Origin: Metabacillus sp. FJAT-52054
GTDB taxonomy: Bacteria > Bacillota > Bacilli > Bacillales > Bacillaceae
Assembly: GCF_037201815.1 (NCBI RefSeq)
Contig: NZ_CP147407.1
Coordinates: forward strand, 1,364,001-1,428,000
Direction of reading: 5' to 3'
DNA length: 64,000 nt
Shown here: in pieces, positions 16,591 to 24,904 of the stretch
Layout of the letters: every line of letters starts with the position of its first letter
Position numbering within the stretch: the first letter of the stretch is position 1
The notes under the pieces: generated by a model
Database searches by the model: none
What the model saw: only the letters and a program-made list of their open reading frames with translations
What the model was told of the DNA's origin: nothing
Made by a program: the position numbers and the translations under genes

Positions 16591-18822
16591 ATGTGGAAAA
16601 ATAAATTCTTCCGGACTCTTTTATATTCATTTTGCTTCATTATCTTAATTTATTCCGTGGGCACTCTTGCTGTCTATTATTCGAAAAATATGGAAATCAG
16701 CCGGGTCGAGCGAAGCAGCAGCCAAAAACTGCTTTTGCAGCAGGCCCAGGATATGATGGATCAGCGAATTCAAGTGGCTCTTAATGGAATGATTCAGCTG
16801 GAAACGAGTGAAGCCTTCAAAGATTATACGGATCTCGCCCGCTCTGACTTAAAGTATTATCACATGGGGAGGGTCCTTCAGGAGATTCAGCGAAATAAAA
16901 CCGCTTTTTCTAACTATGACTATGATATAGCTCTAATGCTGCAGGATGACAGTACCGTGATAACCTCCAGCTATACGATGTCTGCGGACAATTTTTTCAA
17001 AGAGCTTTCTATGACGAATGAAGCTAAGCGAAAGTTTGAAGCTTTTGCTAAGGATTCGAGCTGGTCAAGCTACTTTGAAACCATTACGCTAACAGGAACG
17101 GAACATTCCGATACTCTTACATTAGTAAAAAAATATCGGGTAAGCACCGCTAAAACCGTCCTGTTTTTTCTCTCTTTTAAGAAAATGAATTTGCTCCCCG
17201 AAGCATTTGAAAACCAGGATGATGCACTGATGATCGTTTCAGGGACAGAAGTGTTTTCGCTGGATCAAAAGAAGAAGGAAGGACTGATTTTAAAGGGGAA
17301 CGTTACAAAAGAAATTAATCGCAAAAATGAGCAGATTCCCGCTTATTACAAATTTGAGGAAGATGGCTATATTATACACTCCATTGGATCCAAAAGCCTC
17401 AAGGGTCTTAGCTATGTGTATATCACACCTAAGATTGCACCGCAAACTGATCAAAATAGCCAATGGCTCGCAGCTGCCCTTATTCCTGCACTTTTACTTC
17501 TTGCGGGAATCCTGATGGCTTGTGTTCTCATTTGGAATACGTATAAGCCGGTTCATAAAATGGTTGCAGCATTAAAAGAGGAGTATCCGATGAAGGCAGG
17601 AGAAGATGAATTTGTCTTTGTTCAGGCAACGGCTCTGCGTATGAAAGAGGTTAATCATGAACTCACGAATGTGATCAAACAAAGTGAAGTTCCTCTTAAA
17701 ATGAAATTTTTATGGGATGTGCTACATGGCATTGCTGCAGAAAAGGTCATTTTAAAAGGAATCAGCCAATTTCGAATGTCCCAATACGAGGAGAGGACGG
17801 TTGTATCGATTATCGAATTCGATTACAGCAGTGTCCGCTTGCTCAATGAAGGAAGAACAAAACTAGGCAGGCAGGCGGTTAAGCTGTTAGAGGATGTATT
17901 GGGGGAGGGGATTCCATTTGAAATGGTCGAGCTTGCCCCGGGGAAATCCGCATTAATTACAGCAAGCCTTTCTGTTTCAACATTGAAAGAGAAGCTTTCT
18001 GCGGCTCTGATGATTGTAGACCGGGAAATCAGTCAATACATTACCGTTTCCATCGGACAGGAAGTAAAGAGCTTATATGAGCTGGACCAATCATTTCAGC
18101 AGGCGTCCGAGGTATTGGAAAACAGGCTTTCTATGGAAAAAAAGCAGATTTTAAGCTGGGATGATTTGTCTCTTAAACAAAAACGATCCTTTTTTTATCC
18201 GTTAGAGGTCGAAAAAGAACTCATTCATTATTTTGTTCAGGGTAAAAAGGAGGAAGCGTTTCAAATTCTGAATCGGATTCTTGAAGAAAATCTTGAAGAA
18301 AAGAATCTTGATAAAGCAGCACTCTCTCAGTTTGTCTTTGCTATGGCAGGAACCGTTAACCGAATTGTTCAGTCATCGGCAAGGGTGCCGGGGGATGAGA
18401 TGCTGCATTTGGAGATGAGTGCCATTCGGGATCGGGAAACGCTGAAAGGTGAAATAGTGAAAACTTTCACAAGTGCTTCCGATCGAATCTCATCAGCCCT
18501 GCCAGGTCCATCGGCTGCGAGCCGGATTGTCCGGTATATCCAGGGGCACTACAGCAAAGACCTTTCCCTTCAGGATTTATCTGAACACTTTCAGCTAACT
18601 CCTAGTTATATCAGCACCATATTTAAAGAATATACCGGGGAAAATTATAAAGAGTATTTAAATCGTTTTCGAATTGAAAAGGCAAAGGAACTTCTTGCAG
18701 GAAAAAATATGAAAGTAAATGAGGCGGCAAGGCTGGTTGGCTATAACAATGTAAATACGTTTATCCGGATCTTTAAAAAATACGTAGGATTATCACCCGG
18801 GCAATATGAAAAAACAGACTAA
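16591..18822 (+). CDS. AraC-family regulator with membrane sensor domain, YtdP-like
   Basis: A 743-aa one-component regulator. An N-terminal transmembrane helix (about 8-30), a long extracytoplasmic sensor region and a second helix (about 290-315) anchor it in the membrane. The C-terminal 100 residues are a complete double helix-turn-helix AraC domain (SRIVRYIQGHYSKDLSLQDLS through RLVGYNNVNTFIRIFKKYVGLSPGQY). B. subtilis YtdP and YesS have this layout. The start at 16591 follows AAAGGGGG. The next four genes encode a carbohydrate ABC importer and a YesL protein, so it probably senses the imported sugar or a derivative and activates that cluster. A terminator separates it from the transporter genes. 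Confidence 0.88.
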   Translation: MWKNKFFRTLLYSFCFIILIYSVGTLAVYYSKNMEISRVERSSSQKLLLQQAQDMMDQRIQVALNGMIQLETSEAFKDYTDLARSDLKYYHMGRVLQEIQRNKTAFSNYDYDIALMLQDDSTVITSSYTMSADNFFKELSMTNEAKRKFEAFAKDSSWSSYFETITLTGTEHSDTLTLVKKYRVSTAKTVLFFLSFKKMNLLPEAFENQDDALMIVSGTEVFSLDQKKKEGLILKGNVTKEINRKNEQIPAYYKFEEDGYIIHSIGSKSLKGLSYVYITPKIAPQTDQNSQWLAAALIPALLLLAGILMACVLIWNTYKPVHKMVAALKEEYPMKAGEDEFVFVQATALRMKEVNHELTNVIKQSEVPLKMKFLWDVLHGIAAEKVILKGISQFRMSQYEERTVVSIIEFDYSSVRLLNEGRTKLGRQAVKLLEDVLGEGIPFEMVELAPGKSALITASLSVSTLKEKLSAALMIVDREISQYITVSIGQEVKSLYELDQSFQQASEVLENRLSMEKKQILSWDDLSLKQKRSFFYPLEVEKELIHYFVQGKKEEAFQILNRILEENLEEKNLDKAALSQFVFAMAGTVNRIVQSSARVPGDEMLHLEMSAIRDRETLKGEIVKTFTSASDRISSALPGPSAASRIVRYIQGHYSKDLSLQDLSEHFQLTPSYISTIFKEYTGENYKEYLNRFRIEKAKELLAGKNMKVNEAARLVGYNNVNTFIRIFKKYVGLSPGQYEKTD

Positions 18823-18852
18823 AACAGGGGGGCTGCTTCCTGTTTTGTTTTA
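18821..18852 (+). terminator. Rho-independent terminator after the AraC-type gene
   Basis: AAAACAGG / CCTGTTTT stem followed by GTTTTATTT. It overlaps the stop codon region. Confidence 0.75.
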
Positions 18853-18890
18853 TTTGATGGTTGAGGCTGCTGCATGCTGTCGATTTCAAG

Positions 18891-18926
18891 CATCAGGAAT
18901 GCCGCCTCATCGCGGCATTTCTGATG
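18891..18926 (+). terminator. Second strong hairpin between regulator and transporter genes
   Basis: A 15-bp stem CATCAGGAATGCCGC / GCGGCATTTCTGATG (one G-U pair) with a 6-nt loop. The trailing sequence is only moderately T-rich, so it may be a backup terminator or processing site. Confidence 0.5.
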
Positions 18927-19069
18927 GTCTTCCTTTAATGCAGAAAGTAGCTATTTTTTTCGATAAACCTCCATTTTTTCAACTAGTTCTCTATTTTAAT
19001 AAAAATGAGTATCTCTAAAGAAAAATTGAGATAGTAGCTGAATCCTCTTAGCGATTATGATGAAATTGT

Positions 19070-19083
19070 AGAAAGCGCTTACA
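19070..19083 (+). promoter_or_regulatory. Candidate catabolite-responsive element (CcpA site)
   Basis: AGAAAGCGCTTACA matches the cre consensus TGWAANCGNTNWCA at all but the first base. It lies 22 nt upstream of the transporter permease start, in a position suited to repression by CcpA when preferred sugars are present. Inferred from consensus only. Confidence 0.6.
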
Positions 19084-19104
19084 AAAAAGAGAGGGGATGT
19101 ATAA

Positions 19105-20076
19105 TTGGAAACACCCATTTTAGAAAGGAAATCACCTGAAGTAAAAACTGTACCAGCCAAAATACCCTTTCTCCTGTCAGTAAGGAACAGTCTGATTCGG
19201 GATCGGTATCTGTATCTGATGCTGATTCCGTTTATTCTCTGGTACATGATCTTTCAGTATAAGCCGATGGCAGGACTGCAGATTGCATTTAAAGATTACA
19301 GTTTATTTAAAGGAATCGCGGAAAGCCCCTGGGTCGGTTTTGATAACTTTATCCGTTTTTTTGAAAGTGAGTATTTTATCCGGACTCTTACCAATACAGC
19401 ACTGATCAGCATATATGGGCTTGTTTTCGGATTTCCGGCACCGATTTTACTTGCACTTCTCATCAATGAAGTAAAGAACAAAATGTTTAAAAATACGGTG
19501 CAGACACTCACCTATTTGCCGCACTTTATATCTATTGTGGTTATCACTGGGATCATCACCAACATGCTCGCCCCTACAAACGGGCTGGTTAACATTCTGA
19601 TTGACAAGCTTGGCGGGGAGAAAACCTATTTTTTGACTGAATCCGAGTATTTCCGAACCATTTTTACAAGCATGAACATTTGGAAGGATGTAGGGTTCAA
19701 CGCCATTATTTATCTGGCAGCGATGGCTGGGATTAATCCAGCCCTTTATGAAGCCTCCAAAATGGATGGAGCAAACCGCTGGCGGCAAATGTGGCATGTA
19801 ACCCTTCCTGGAATTCTACCGACGATTATCATTTTGTTTCTTATCCAAATCGGTGCTTTTTTGGAAGTGGGATACGAAGCAATTATCCTTCTTTATCAGC
19901 CAAGTACTTATGAAACAGCAGACGTTATTAACACCTATGTCTATAGAGCGGGACTACAGGGCGGGGAATATGAGATTGGAGCTGCTGCGGGGTTATTTAA
20001 CTCCATCGTTGGTCTCATCCTTGTAGTCACAGCCAACAAACTCAGCAAAAAATTCACAGAAAATAGTTTATGGTAG
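19105..20076 (+). CDS. Carbohydrate ABC transporter permease, YteP/LplB-like
   Basis: A 323-aa permease of the LplB family with a long polar N-terminus and six transmembrane helices. The EAA coupling loop is YEASKMDGANRWRQMWHVTLPGI (about residues 212-234). The TTG start at 19105 lies 8 nt after GAGAGGGGATG. It is the first gene of the transporter operon (permease, permease, binding protein, YesL). No ATPase gene is present, as in Bacillus lpl, yte and ytc clusters, which use the shared ATPase MsmX encoded elsewhere. Oligogalacturonide or another complex glycan is the typical substrate class. Confidence 0.88.
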   Translation: METPILERKSPEVKTVPAKIPFLLSVRNSLIRDRYLYLMLIPFILWYMIFQYKPMAGLQIAFKDYSLFKGIAESPWVGFDNFIRFFESEYFIRTLTNTALISIYGLVFGFPAPILLALLINEVKNKMFKNTVQTLTYLPHFISIVVITGIITNMLAPTNGLVNILIDKLGGEKTYFLTESEYFRTIFTSMNIWKDVGFNAIIYLAAMAGINPALYEASKMDGANRWRQMWHVTLPGILPTIIILFLIQIGAFLEVGYEAIILLYQPSTYETADVINTYVYRAGLQGGEYEIGAAAGLFNSIVGLILVVTANKLSKKFTENSLW

Positions 20077-20086
20077 GTGAGTCGTG

Positions 20087-20959
20087 ATGATAAAGAGCAA
20101 AAGTGAACGATTGTCTGATGTGTTGATCTATGGATTTCTTGTTCTATTAGCCATCGCGTGCATCTATCCATTCATCTATGTATTTTCAGCTTCCATTAGT
20201 TCAGCTCAGTCCGTTATATCCGGAGAAGTTATTTTGTTTCCAAAGGATATCACGTTCATTTCATACGCTAAGGTGCTTCAGGATCCTGACATCTGGACCG
20301 CTTACGGGAACACCATATTCTACACGGTTTTTGGAACAGCGGTAAACTTGCTGCTAACGATATGCGGAGCCTATCCTTTATCGAAAAAACGGCTTCGCGG
20401 AAAAGCATTTATTGCCTTTTTCATCGCTTTTACGATGTGGTTTCAGGCGGGGATTATTCCTACCTATTTGAATTTTAAAGAGCTGGGCCTGCTCGATACG
20501 AGAACCAGCATCATTATTGGATTTGCGGTTTCTACTTTCCTGGTCTTTATTTTAAGAAGCTTCTTCCAATCAATTCCTGATTCATTAGAGGAATCGGCTA
20601 AGGTAGACGGGGCAAATGACCTCCAGATTCTGATGAAAATCTACTTGCCATTATCTAAGCCCGCGCTCGTAACAGTTGGCCTGTTTTACGCAGTTGCCCG
20701 CTGGAACGGTTATTTTTGGGCGATGGTCCTCCTAAATGATGAAAGCAAAATTCCGCTCCAAGTCATGCTTAAGAAACTGATTGTGGAAATGACGGTCAGT
20801 GAGCAGGTTTTAGCAACAGCAGATGCGATGACTGAATTTTCAAGAGAGACGATTATCTATGCGACTATTTTTGTCTCCATCCTGCCAATCATCATCATCT
20901 ACCCATTCCTGCAAAAATATTTCGTAAAAGGAACCATGCTAGGCGGAGTCAAAGAATAA
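20087..20959 (+). CDS. Carbohydrate ABC transporter permease, YtcP/LplC-like
   Basis: A 290-aa partner permease, MalG/LplC type, with six helices. The EAA loop is LEESAKVDGANDLQILMKIYLPLS (about 165-188) and the C-terminus FVKGTMLGGVKE is characteristic of this subfamily. The start at 20087 follows TAGGTGAG; GTG at 20084 is the alternative. It begins 10 nt after the first permease and is surely co-transcribed. Confidence 0.9.
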   Translation: MIKSKSERLSDVLIYGFLVLLAIACIYPFIYVFSASISSAQSVISGEVILFPKDITFISYAKVLQDPDIWTAYGNTIFYTVFGTAVNLLLTICGAYPLSKKRLRGKAFIAFFIAFTMWFQAGIIPTYLNFKELGLLDTRTSIIIGFAVSTFLVFILRSFFQSIPDSLEESAKVDGANDLQILMKIYLPLSKPALVTVGLFYAVARWNGYFWAMVLLNDESKIPLQVMLKKLIVEMTVSEQVLATADAMTEFSRETIIYATIFVSILPIIIIYPFLQKYFVKGTMLGGVKE

Positions 20960-21017
20960 ACGGGTTTACTGATGGAATTCCATCATTTTTATAAAGAATA
21001 TTAAAGGGGGAGAAACA

Positions 21018-22592
21018 ATGGGAAAATGGAGAAAACTATCATTCGTCCTGGCATCGGGAATGCTTGTTCTATCAGCTGCCGCCTGCAGCAATACAACGAG
21101 TGCACCGAAAGAGAAAACAGAGCAAAAGGGTGAAAGCAAGGAAACGAGCGGTCCTAAAGTAAGCGAAAAGCCGATGGAAATGACGATTCACCTTCATTAT
21201 AATGACGGTCAGGTTATATTTGATGATAATTGGAGCACATTTAAAAAAGCGGCTGAAGTGACGAATGTCTCCCTCAAAGGGGTCGCCCCTAAATCCTCTA
21301 CAAAAAGCGAGGAAGCATTCAACCTTATGATTGCCTCCGGAAAAATACCGGACCTGGTTTTTGAGAAAAAAGAAAATCTCAATAAGTATGGAAAAGAGGG
21401 GGCTTTTGTTCCGCTTGAGGATCTGATTAAAGAACATGCTCCGCATATTCAGAGCTATCTTGATAAAATGCCTGAGATTATGAAGGTTTCAAAGGCAGCT
21501 GACGGCCACCTTTACTATTTGCCGTTTATTGCCGACGGGGAAGCGGCTGAAGGCTGGTTTATCCGTCAGGACTGGCTCGATAAGCTCGGCCTTAAAATGC
21601 CTCAAACGGTTGACGAATACTACACAGTGCTAAAAGCATTTAAAGAAAAGGATCCAAACGGAAACGGCAAAGCAGATGAAGTTCCGCTATTTTCCCGCAT
21701 TAATCAGCGCATATTTGACCTGGCAAGTCTTTGGGGAGGGTACGGTGATTTTTATCTCCAGGGAGATAAGGTTGTATATGGTCCAATGGAAAAAGACTTT
21801 GGAAATGCCATGGAAAATCTGGCCAAATGGTATAGTGAAGGGCTGATCGATCCTGAAATATTTACGCGCGGCGCTACATCACGCGATGTTCTTTTTGGAA
21901 ACAATACGGGAGGCTCTACCCATGACTGGTTTGCGAGCACGGTAACATACAATGATATTTCCAAAAAACACACACCGCAATTTAATCTTGTCCCGATGGC
22001 GCCTCCTGAAAATTCAAAGGGAGAGCGTGTGGAACCTACAATCCGCTCACCATTTAATAATTACACAGGAGTCGCAATCGGCCATTCTGTAAAAGACCAG
22101 GTCGCAGCGATTAAGTATTTAGACTACTTTTTTACAGATGAAGGAAGAAGGCTCATGAACTATGGAGTAGAGGGTGAGACGTACACACTCGAAAATGGAA
22201 AACCTACATTTACTAAAGAAGTACTTGGCAGTCCGGATGTCCCTGGAGCATTGCGTGCTGTTGGCGCCCAAATTATGTTCGCCTACCAGCAGGATTTTGA
22301 ATATGAAAAACAGTGGATGGCTCCGCTCGCGCTCGAGGGAGTAGAGGATTATGTTAAAAACGATTACTTCTTAAAAGAAGTCCCGGCTCTTAACTTTACG
22401 GAAGAAGAAGAAAAAATTAAAAACGACATCGGACTGCAAATCATGACTTATCGTGATGAGATGATTCAAAAATGGATGATGGGTGCTGAACCGGTAGACT
22501 TTGATAAATTCACGAAACGCCTGAAAGAAATGGGTGTCGATAAATTGATTAAGGTACATGAAGACGCGTACAAGCGATATACAAAAGGATAA
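21018..22592 (+). CDS. Sugar-binding lipoprotein, YtcQ/LplA-like
   Basis: A 524-aa extracellular solute-binding lipoprotein. The signal peptide ends in a lipobox-like SAAAC at about residue 23, followed by a Lys/Glu/Thr-rich spacer and a large family-1 binding domain. An EF-hand-like DPNGNGKADEVP segment (about 212-223) is seen in many LplA/YtcQ proteins and probably binds calcium. The start follows AAGGGGGAG. It supplies the two permeases upstream. Ligand unknown; complex plant polysaccharide fragments are typical for relatives. Confidence 0.9.
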   Translation: MGKWRKLSFVLASGMLVLSAAACSNTTSAPKEKTEQKGESKETSGPKVSEKPMEMTIHLHYNDGQVIFDDNWSTFKKAAEVTNVSLKGVAPKSSTKSEEAFNLMIASGKIPDLVFEKKENLNKYGKEGAFVPLEDLIKEHAPHIQSYLDKMPEIMKVSKAADGHLYYLPFIADGEAAEGWFIRQDWLDKLGLKMPQTVDEYYTVLKAFKEKDPNGNGKADEVPLFSRINQRIFDLASLWGGYGDFYLQGDKVVYGPMEKDFGNAMENLAKWYSEGLIDPEIFTRGATSRDVLFGNNTGGSTHDWFASTVTYNDISKKHTPQFNLVPMAPPENSKGERVEPTIRSPFNNYTGVAIGHSVKDQVAAIKYLDYFFTDEGRRLMNYGVEGETYTLENGKPTFTKEVLGSPDVPGALRAVGAQIMFAYQQDFEYEKQWMAPLALEGVEDYVKNDYFLKEVPALNFTEEEEKIKNDIGLQIMTYRDEMIQKWMMGAEPVDFDKFTKRLKEMGVDKLIKVHEDAYKRYTKG

Positions 22593-22647
22593 TTAGAATG
22601 GGTCTGGCTGGAAATGGCCAGACCTGTTCGTTTAAGGAGGTTTTATT

Positions 22648-23259
22648 ATGACAACAGCCCTTTACAGGGGAATGGAGTGGACGATGAGGTTTGCTTATGT
22701 ACAGCTGCTGTGGCTCGTATTTACGATAGCCGGATTGGGCATTTTTGGTGTCTTTCCCGCCACAGTGTGCATGTACACCGTGATGAGAAAATGGCTTCGG
22801 GGAGAATCTGAAGCTCCCATTTTGGAAACCTTTAAAAAGACTTGGAGAAGCGAATGGAAAAAGGCGAATCTGATCGGGTTATTCTTTTTACTGGCAGGCT
22901 TTGTCCTTTATTTTTATTTGAGATTTGCAATCAGTCTTGAAGGAATTGCAGGCATGGCTCTTTATTTGCTTCTTGCCATGGCACTTTTCATATATGGAAT
23001 TACTTTTTTATTTGTATTCCCCGCATATGTTCACTTTCAGTCAGGAGTCCGGAGAGCTGTGAAACTGGCGCTCATTTTTGCTCTATCTTATCCTTTTCAT
23101 TCTGTATCCATGCTTGCAGCTGTAGCTGGATTTTATTTTCTCGCAGTCGTACTGCCCGCAATGATGCCATTTATCAGTTTCAGTTTGCTCGGGTTTTCAA
23201 TCATGTTTACTGCTAATCTTGCCTTTCTTAGGGCCCTGGGGAAGACGAACCGAGTATAA
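22648..23259 (+). CDS. YesL family (DUF624) membrane protein
   Basis: A 203-aa integral membrane protein with five or six helices. The N-terminal MEWTMRFAYVQLLWLVFTIAGLGIFGVFPAT pattern is diagnostic of YesL/DUF624, which usually accompanies LplA-type sugar transporters and AraC or two-component regulators. Its role is unknown, though association with transport assembly or regulation is likely. It is 55 nt after the binding protein with its own AAGGAGG site. The stop at 23259 is only 16 bp before an IS1595 insertion, so any terminator of the operon has been displaced. Confidence 0.88.
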   Translation: MTTALYRGMEWTMRFAYVQLLWLVFTIAGLGIFGVFPATVCMYTVMRKWLRGESEAPILETFKKTWRSEWKKANLIGLFFLLAGFVLYFYLRFAISLEGIAGMALYLLLAMALFIYGITFLFVFPAYVHFQSGVRRAVKLALIFALSYPFHSVSMLAAVAGFYFLAVVLPAMMPFISFSLLGFSIMFTANLAFLRALGKTNRV

Positions 23260-23428
23260 AGATGTCTTTTCTTTTGGCTGTGTTCGTAAAGTTTGTTGCT
23301 TAAGAATAAAAACGTTTATTCAGTAATTCTTCCTTTAATATAATGCTTATTTAATTAAATGAAACTTATCCGCAAAGAAACTCGTATATATAGTATTAAC
23401 TATTAAAATTTTAAAAGAGGTGATTTCC

Positions 23429-23608
23429 TTGATTATTGGTGATTTGATTTTCCAATTTTTCAGCTTTGCATTTATTGCACTTATTGTTCTATTGCTTGTT
23501 TGGTTTTTCCGTACTAATAACAAAACAAAAGACCGTATTAAAAATCTTGAAGGCAAAATTGATACATTAAGCGAACAGATTAAAAAGGGTAATGATAACA
23601 GGCTTTAA
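23429..23608 (+). CDS. Small single-span membrane protein (DUF4083-like), passenger in IS1595 element
   Basis: A 59-aa protein with one transmembrane helix (about 9-27), the basic WFFRTNNKTKDRIK segment and a short coiled-coil tail. It is homologous to the chromosomal protein at 10883-11056. TTG 23429 lies 8 nt after AGAGG, and a TATAAT at 23338 could serve as -10. It lies wholly between the element's terminal repeats, so it moves with the transposon. Function unknown; possible roles include modulating transposition or a host membrane process. It ends before an internal terminator. Confidence 0.8.
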   Translation: MIIGDLIFQFFSFAFIALIVLLLVWFFRTNNKTKDRIKNLEGKIDTLSEQIKKGNDNRL

Positions 23609-23635
23609 AAGCGATGCAAGTTTAACAAATAATCC

Positions 23636-23668
23636 AAAAAGGACCCAATTGAAGTGGGTTCTTTTTTC
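23636..23668. terminator. Terminator inside the IS1595 element
   Basis: A GGACCCA / TGGGTTC stem flanked by A-run and T-run separates the convergent passenger and transposase genes and can stop transcription in both directions. Confidence 0.8.
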
Positions 23669-23680
23669 GTTGAATCGTTT

Positions 23681-24694
23681 CTACCCAATATCTCTAATAC
23701 TTTGAACAGTTGTAAATGTTGGTCTTTGACAAGAAACTAGAAGTAATTCTGTCGTTCTTTCTTTAGAGGGGAACTTTTTATTCATCTCCAGGAATCGGTG
23801 CCAAAACAAGTAGTTATCAAGGTATTTAGTCGCCACTCCTTGAAAACGGTCCATCCATTTTTTTAGTCGTTTATGGTAGCCGTTAACGTGTTGAATATGA
23901 TAAATACCTTTGCGTTTAAACTCTTTTTTGCTTACGTTTATGGCTTCGTGCTTCATCTTTTTCATCAAGGCGAATTTCTTGTAGTTGGTTGCTGTATCCG
24001 TGCATAACAAAGCGGAACTATCTAAATAGTTCCCTAAGACCGCATCTAATTCGATGGCTGTAACACGACCTTTTCCTGCGGTTTGAGAAAGAATCTGACC
24101 GTTTCTATCGTGAGCAACGACTACACAGATTTGTTCCTTTGATATTCCACGTTTTTTTGCAACGCCACCGCGTTTGCGTGGTTTGCGGTGGGAAATGGAC
24201 TTGTTGCCTTTATTACTCTCCAAGAAAAAGGTTTCATCGCTTTCGATAATCCCTGTCAGTGTTTTGTGTCCCACAGTTTTAAGTGCAAAAAGAATCTTAT
24301 GTCTCCAGTAAAACGCAGTAGAAAGATGGATTTTCATCTTTTTGGCAATCTTTCTCAAGGAATAGCCTTCAATCATCATCTCGAAGTATTGGACCCACTT
24401 ATGAGCATATCTGGTCCCTGATAAAGGGCTGCCAGACATATCATTAAATGACTTACCACAATCCTTACAAAGATAACGTTGGCGTGAACGATATGTACCA
24501 TTTCGTTTAACGGACACACTTCCACAATGAACACACGCTAATCCATCCGAAAACCGTTTTTCCCGAACATCACCAACCATTTTTGAAATATCTGTTGGCA
24601 CTTCAGGAAAAACGTTCTCCTTAATAGCGTTGAAAAACTTTTGTTTATCGTGTTCAGAAAGCTCCGAAAATTGTTGATACATATCTAACCACAT
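23681..24694 (-). CDS. IS1595-family transposase
   Basis: A 337-aa DDE transposase. The N-terminal zinc ribbon has Cys pairs CVHCGS and CKDCGKSF (about residues 54-83), followed by a helix-turn-helix (YSLRKIAKKMKIHLSTAFYWRHKIL). The catalytic domain carries ESDETFF, a central CTDTATNYKKFA and HVNGYHKRLKKWMDRFQGVATKYLDNYLFWHRF, typical of IS1595/ISXO2-like enzymes. The start at 24694 follows AGAGGTGC; a longer reading would begin in the terminal repeat. The gene is intact. Confidence 0.93.
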   Translation of the reverse strand: MWLDMYQQFSELSEHDKQKFFNAIKENVFPEVPTDISKMVGDVREKRFSDGLACVHCGSVSVKRNGTYRSRQRYLCKDCGKSFNDMSGSPLSGTRYAHKWVQYFEMMIEGYSLRKIAKKMKIHLSTAFYWRHKILFALKTVGHKTLTGIIESDETFFLESNKGNKSISHRKPRKRGGVAKKRGISKEQICVVVAHDRNGQILSQTAGKGRVTAIELDAVLGNYLDSSALLCTDTATNYKKFALMKKMKHEAINVSKKEFKRKGIYHIQHVNGYHKRLKKWMDRFQGVATKYLDNYLFWHRFLEMNKKFPSKERTTELLLVSCQRPTFTTVQSIRDIG

Positions 24695-24904
24695 TGATGA
24701 AAGCACCTCTGTCATAATAGTTTTCTTATTATACAGTATGTTCATCTCAGCAACAATTAATACGAACACAGCCTTTCTTTTTAATTAGCGTTCAAAATTT
24801 GACTCCATGACCAAAGTCTCGATAAAAAATCACATATTTCATAATATTTAGATAATTAGTTTATTTCGATATACTATACATATAGACTTAAGAGGAGTGG
24901 TGTC

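Larger units (their letters stand above)
23276..24773. mobile_element. Complete IS1595-family element (1,498 bp) with a passenger gene
   Basis: Exact 13-bp terminal inverted repeats GGCTGTGTTCGTA (23276-23288) and TACGAACACAGCC (24761-24773), extended imperfectly to about 25 bp by TTGTTGCT / AGCAACAA. They are flanked by the identical 8-bp direct repeat TTTCTTTT at 23268-23275 and 24774-24781. An 8-bp duplication is the family norm. The element holds two convergent genes, a small membrane protein (plus) and the transposase (minus), separated by a terminator. Intact ends and duplication imply a fairly recent insertion. Confidence 0.95.
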
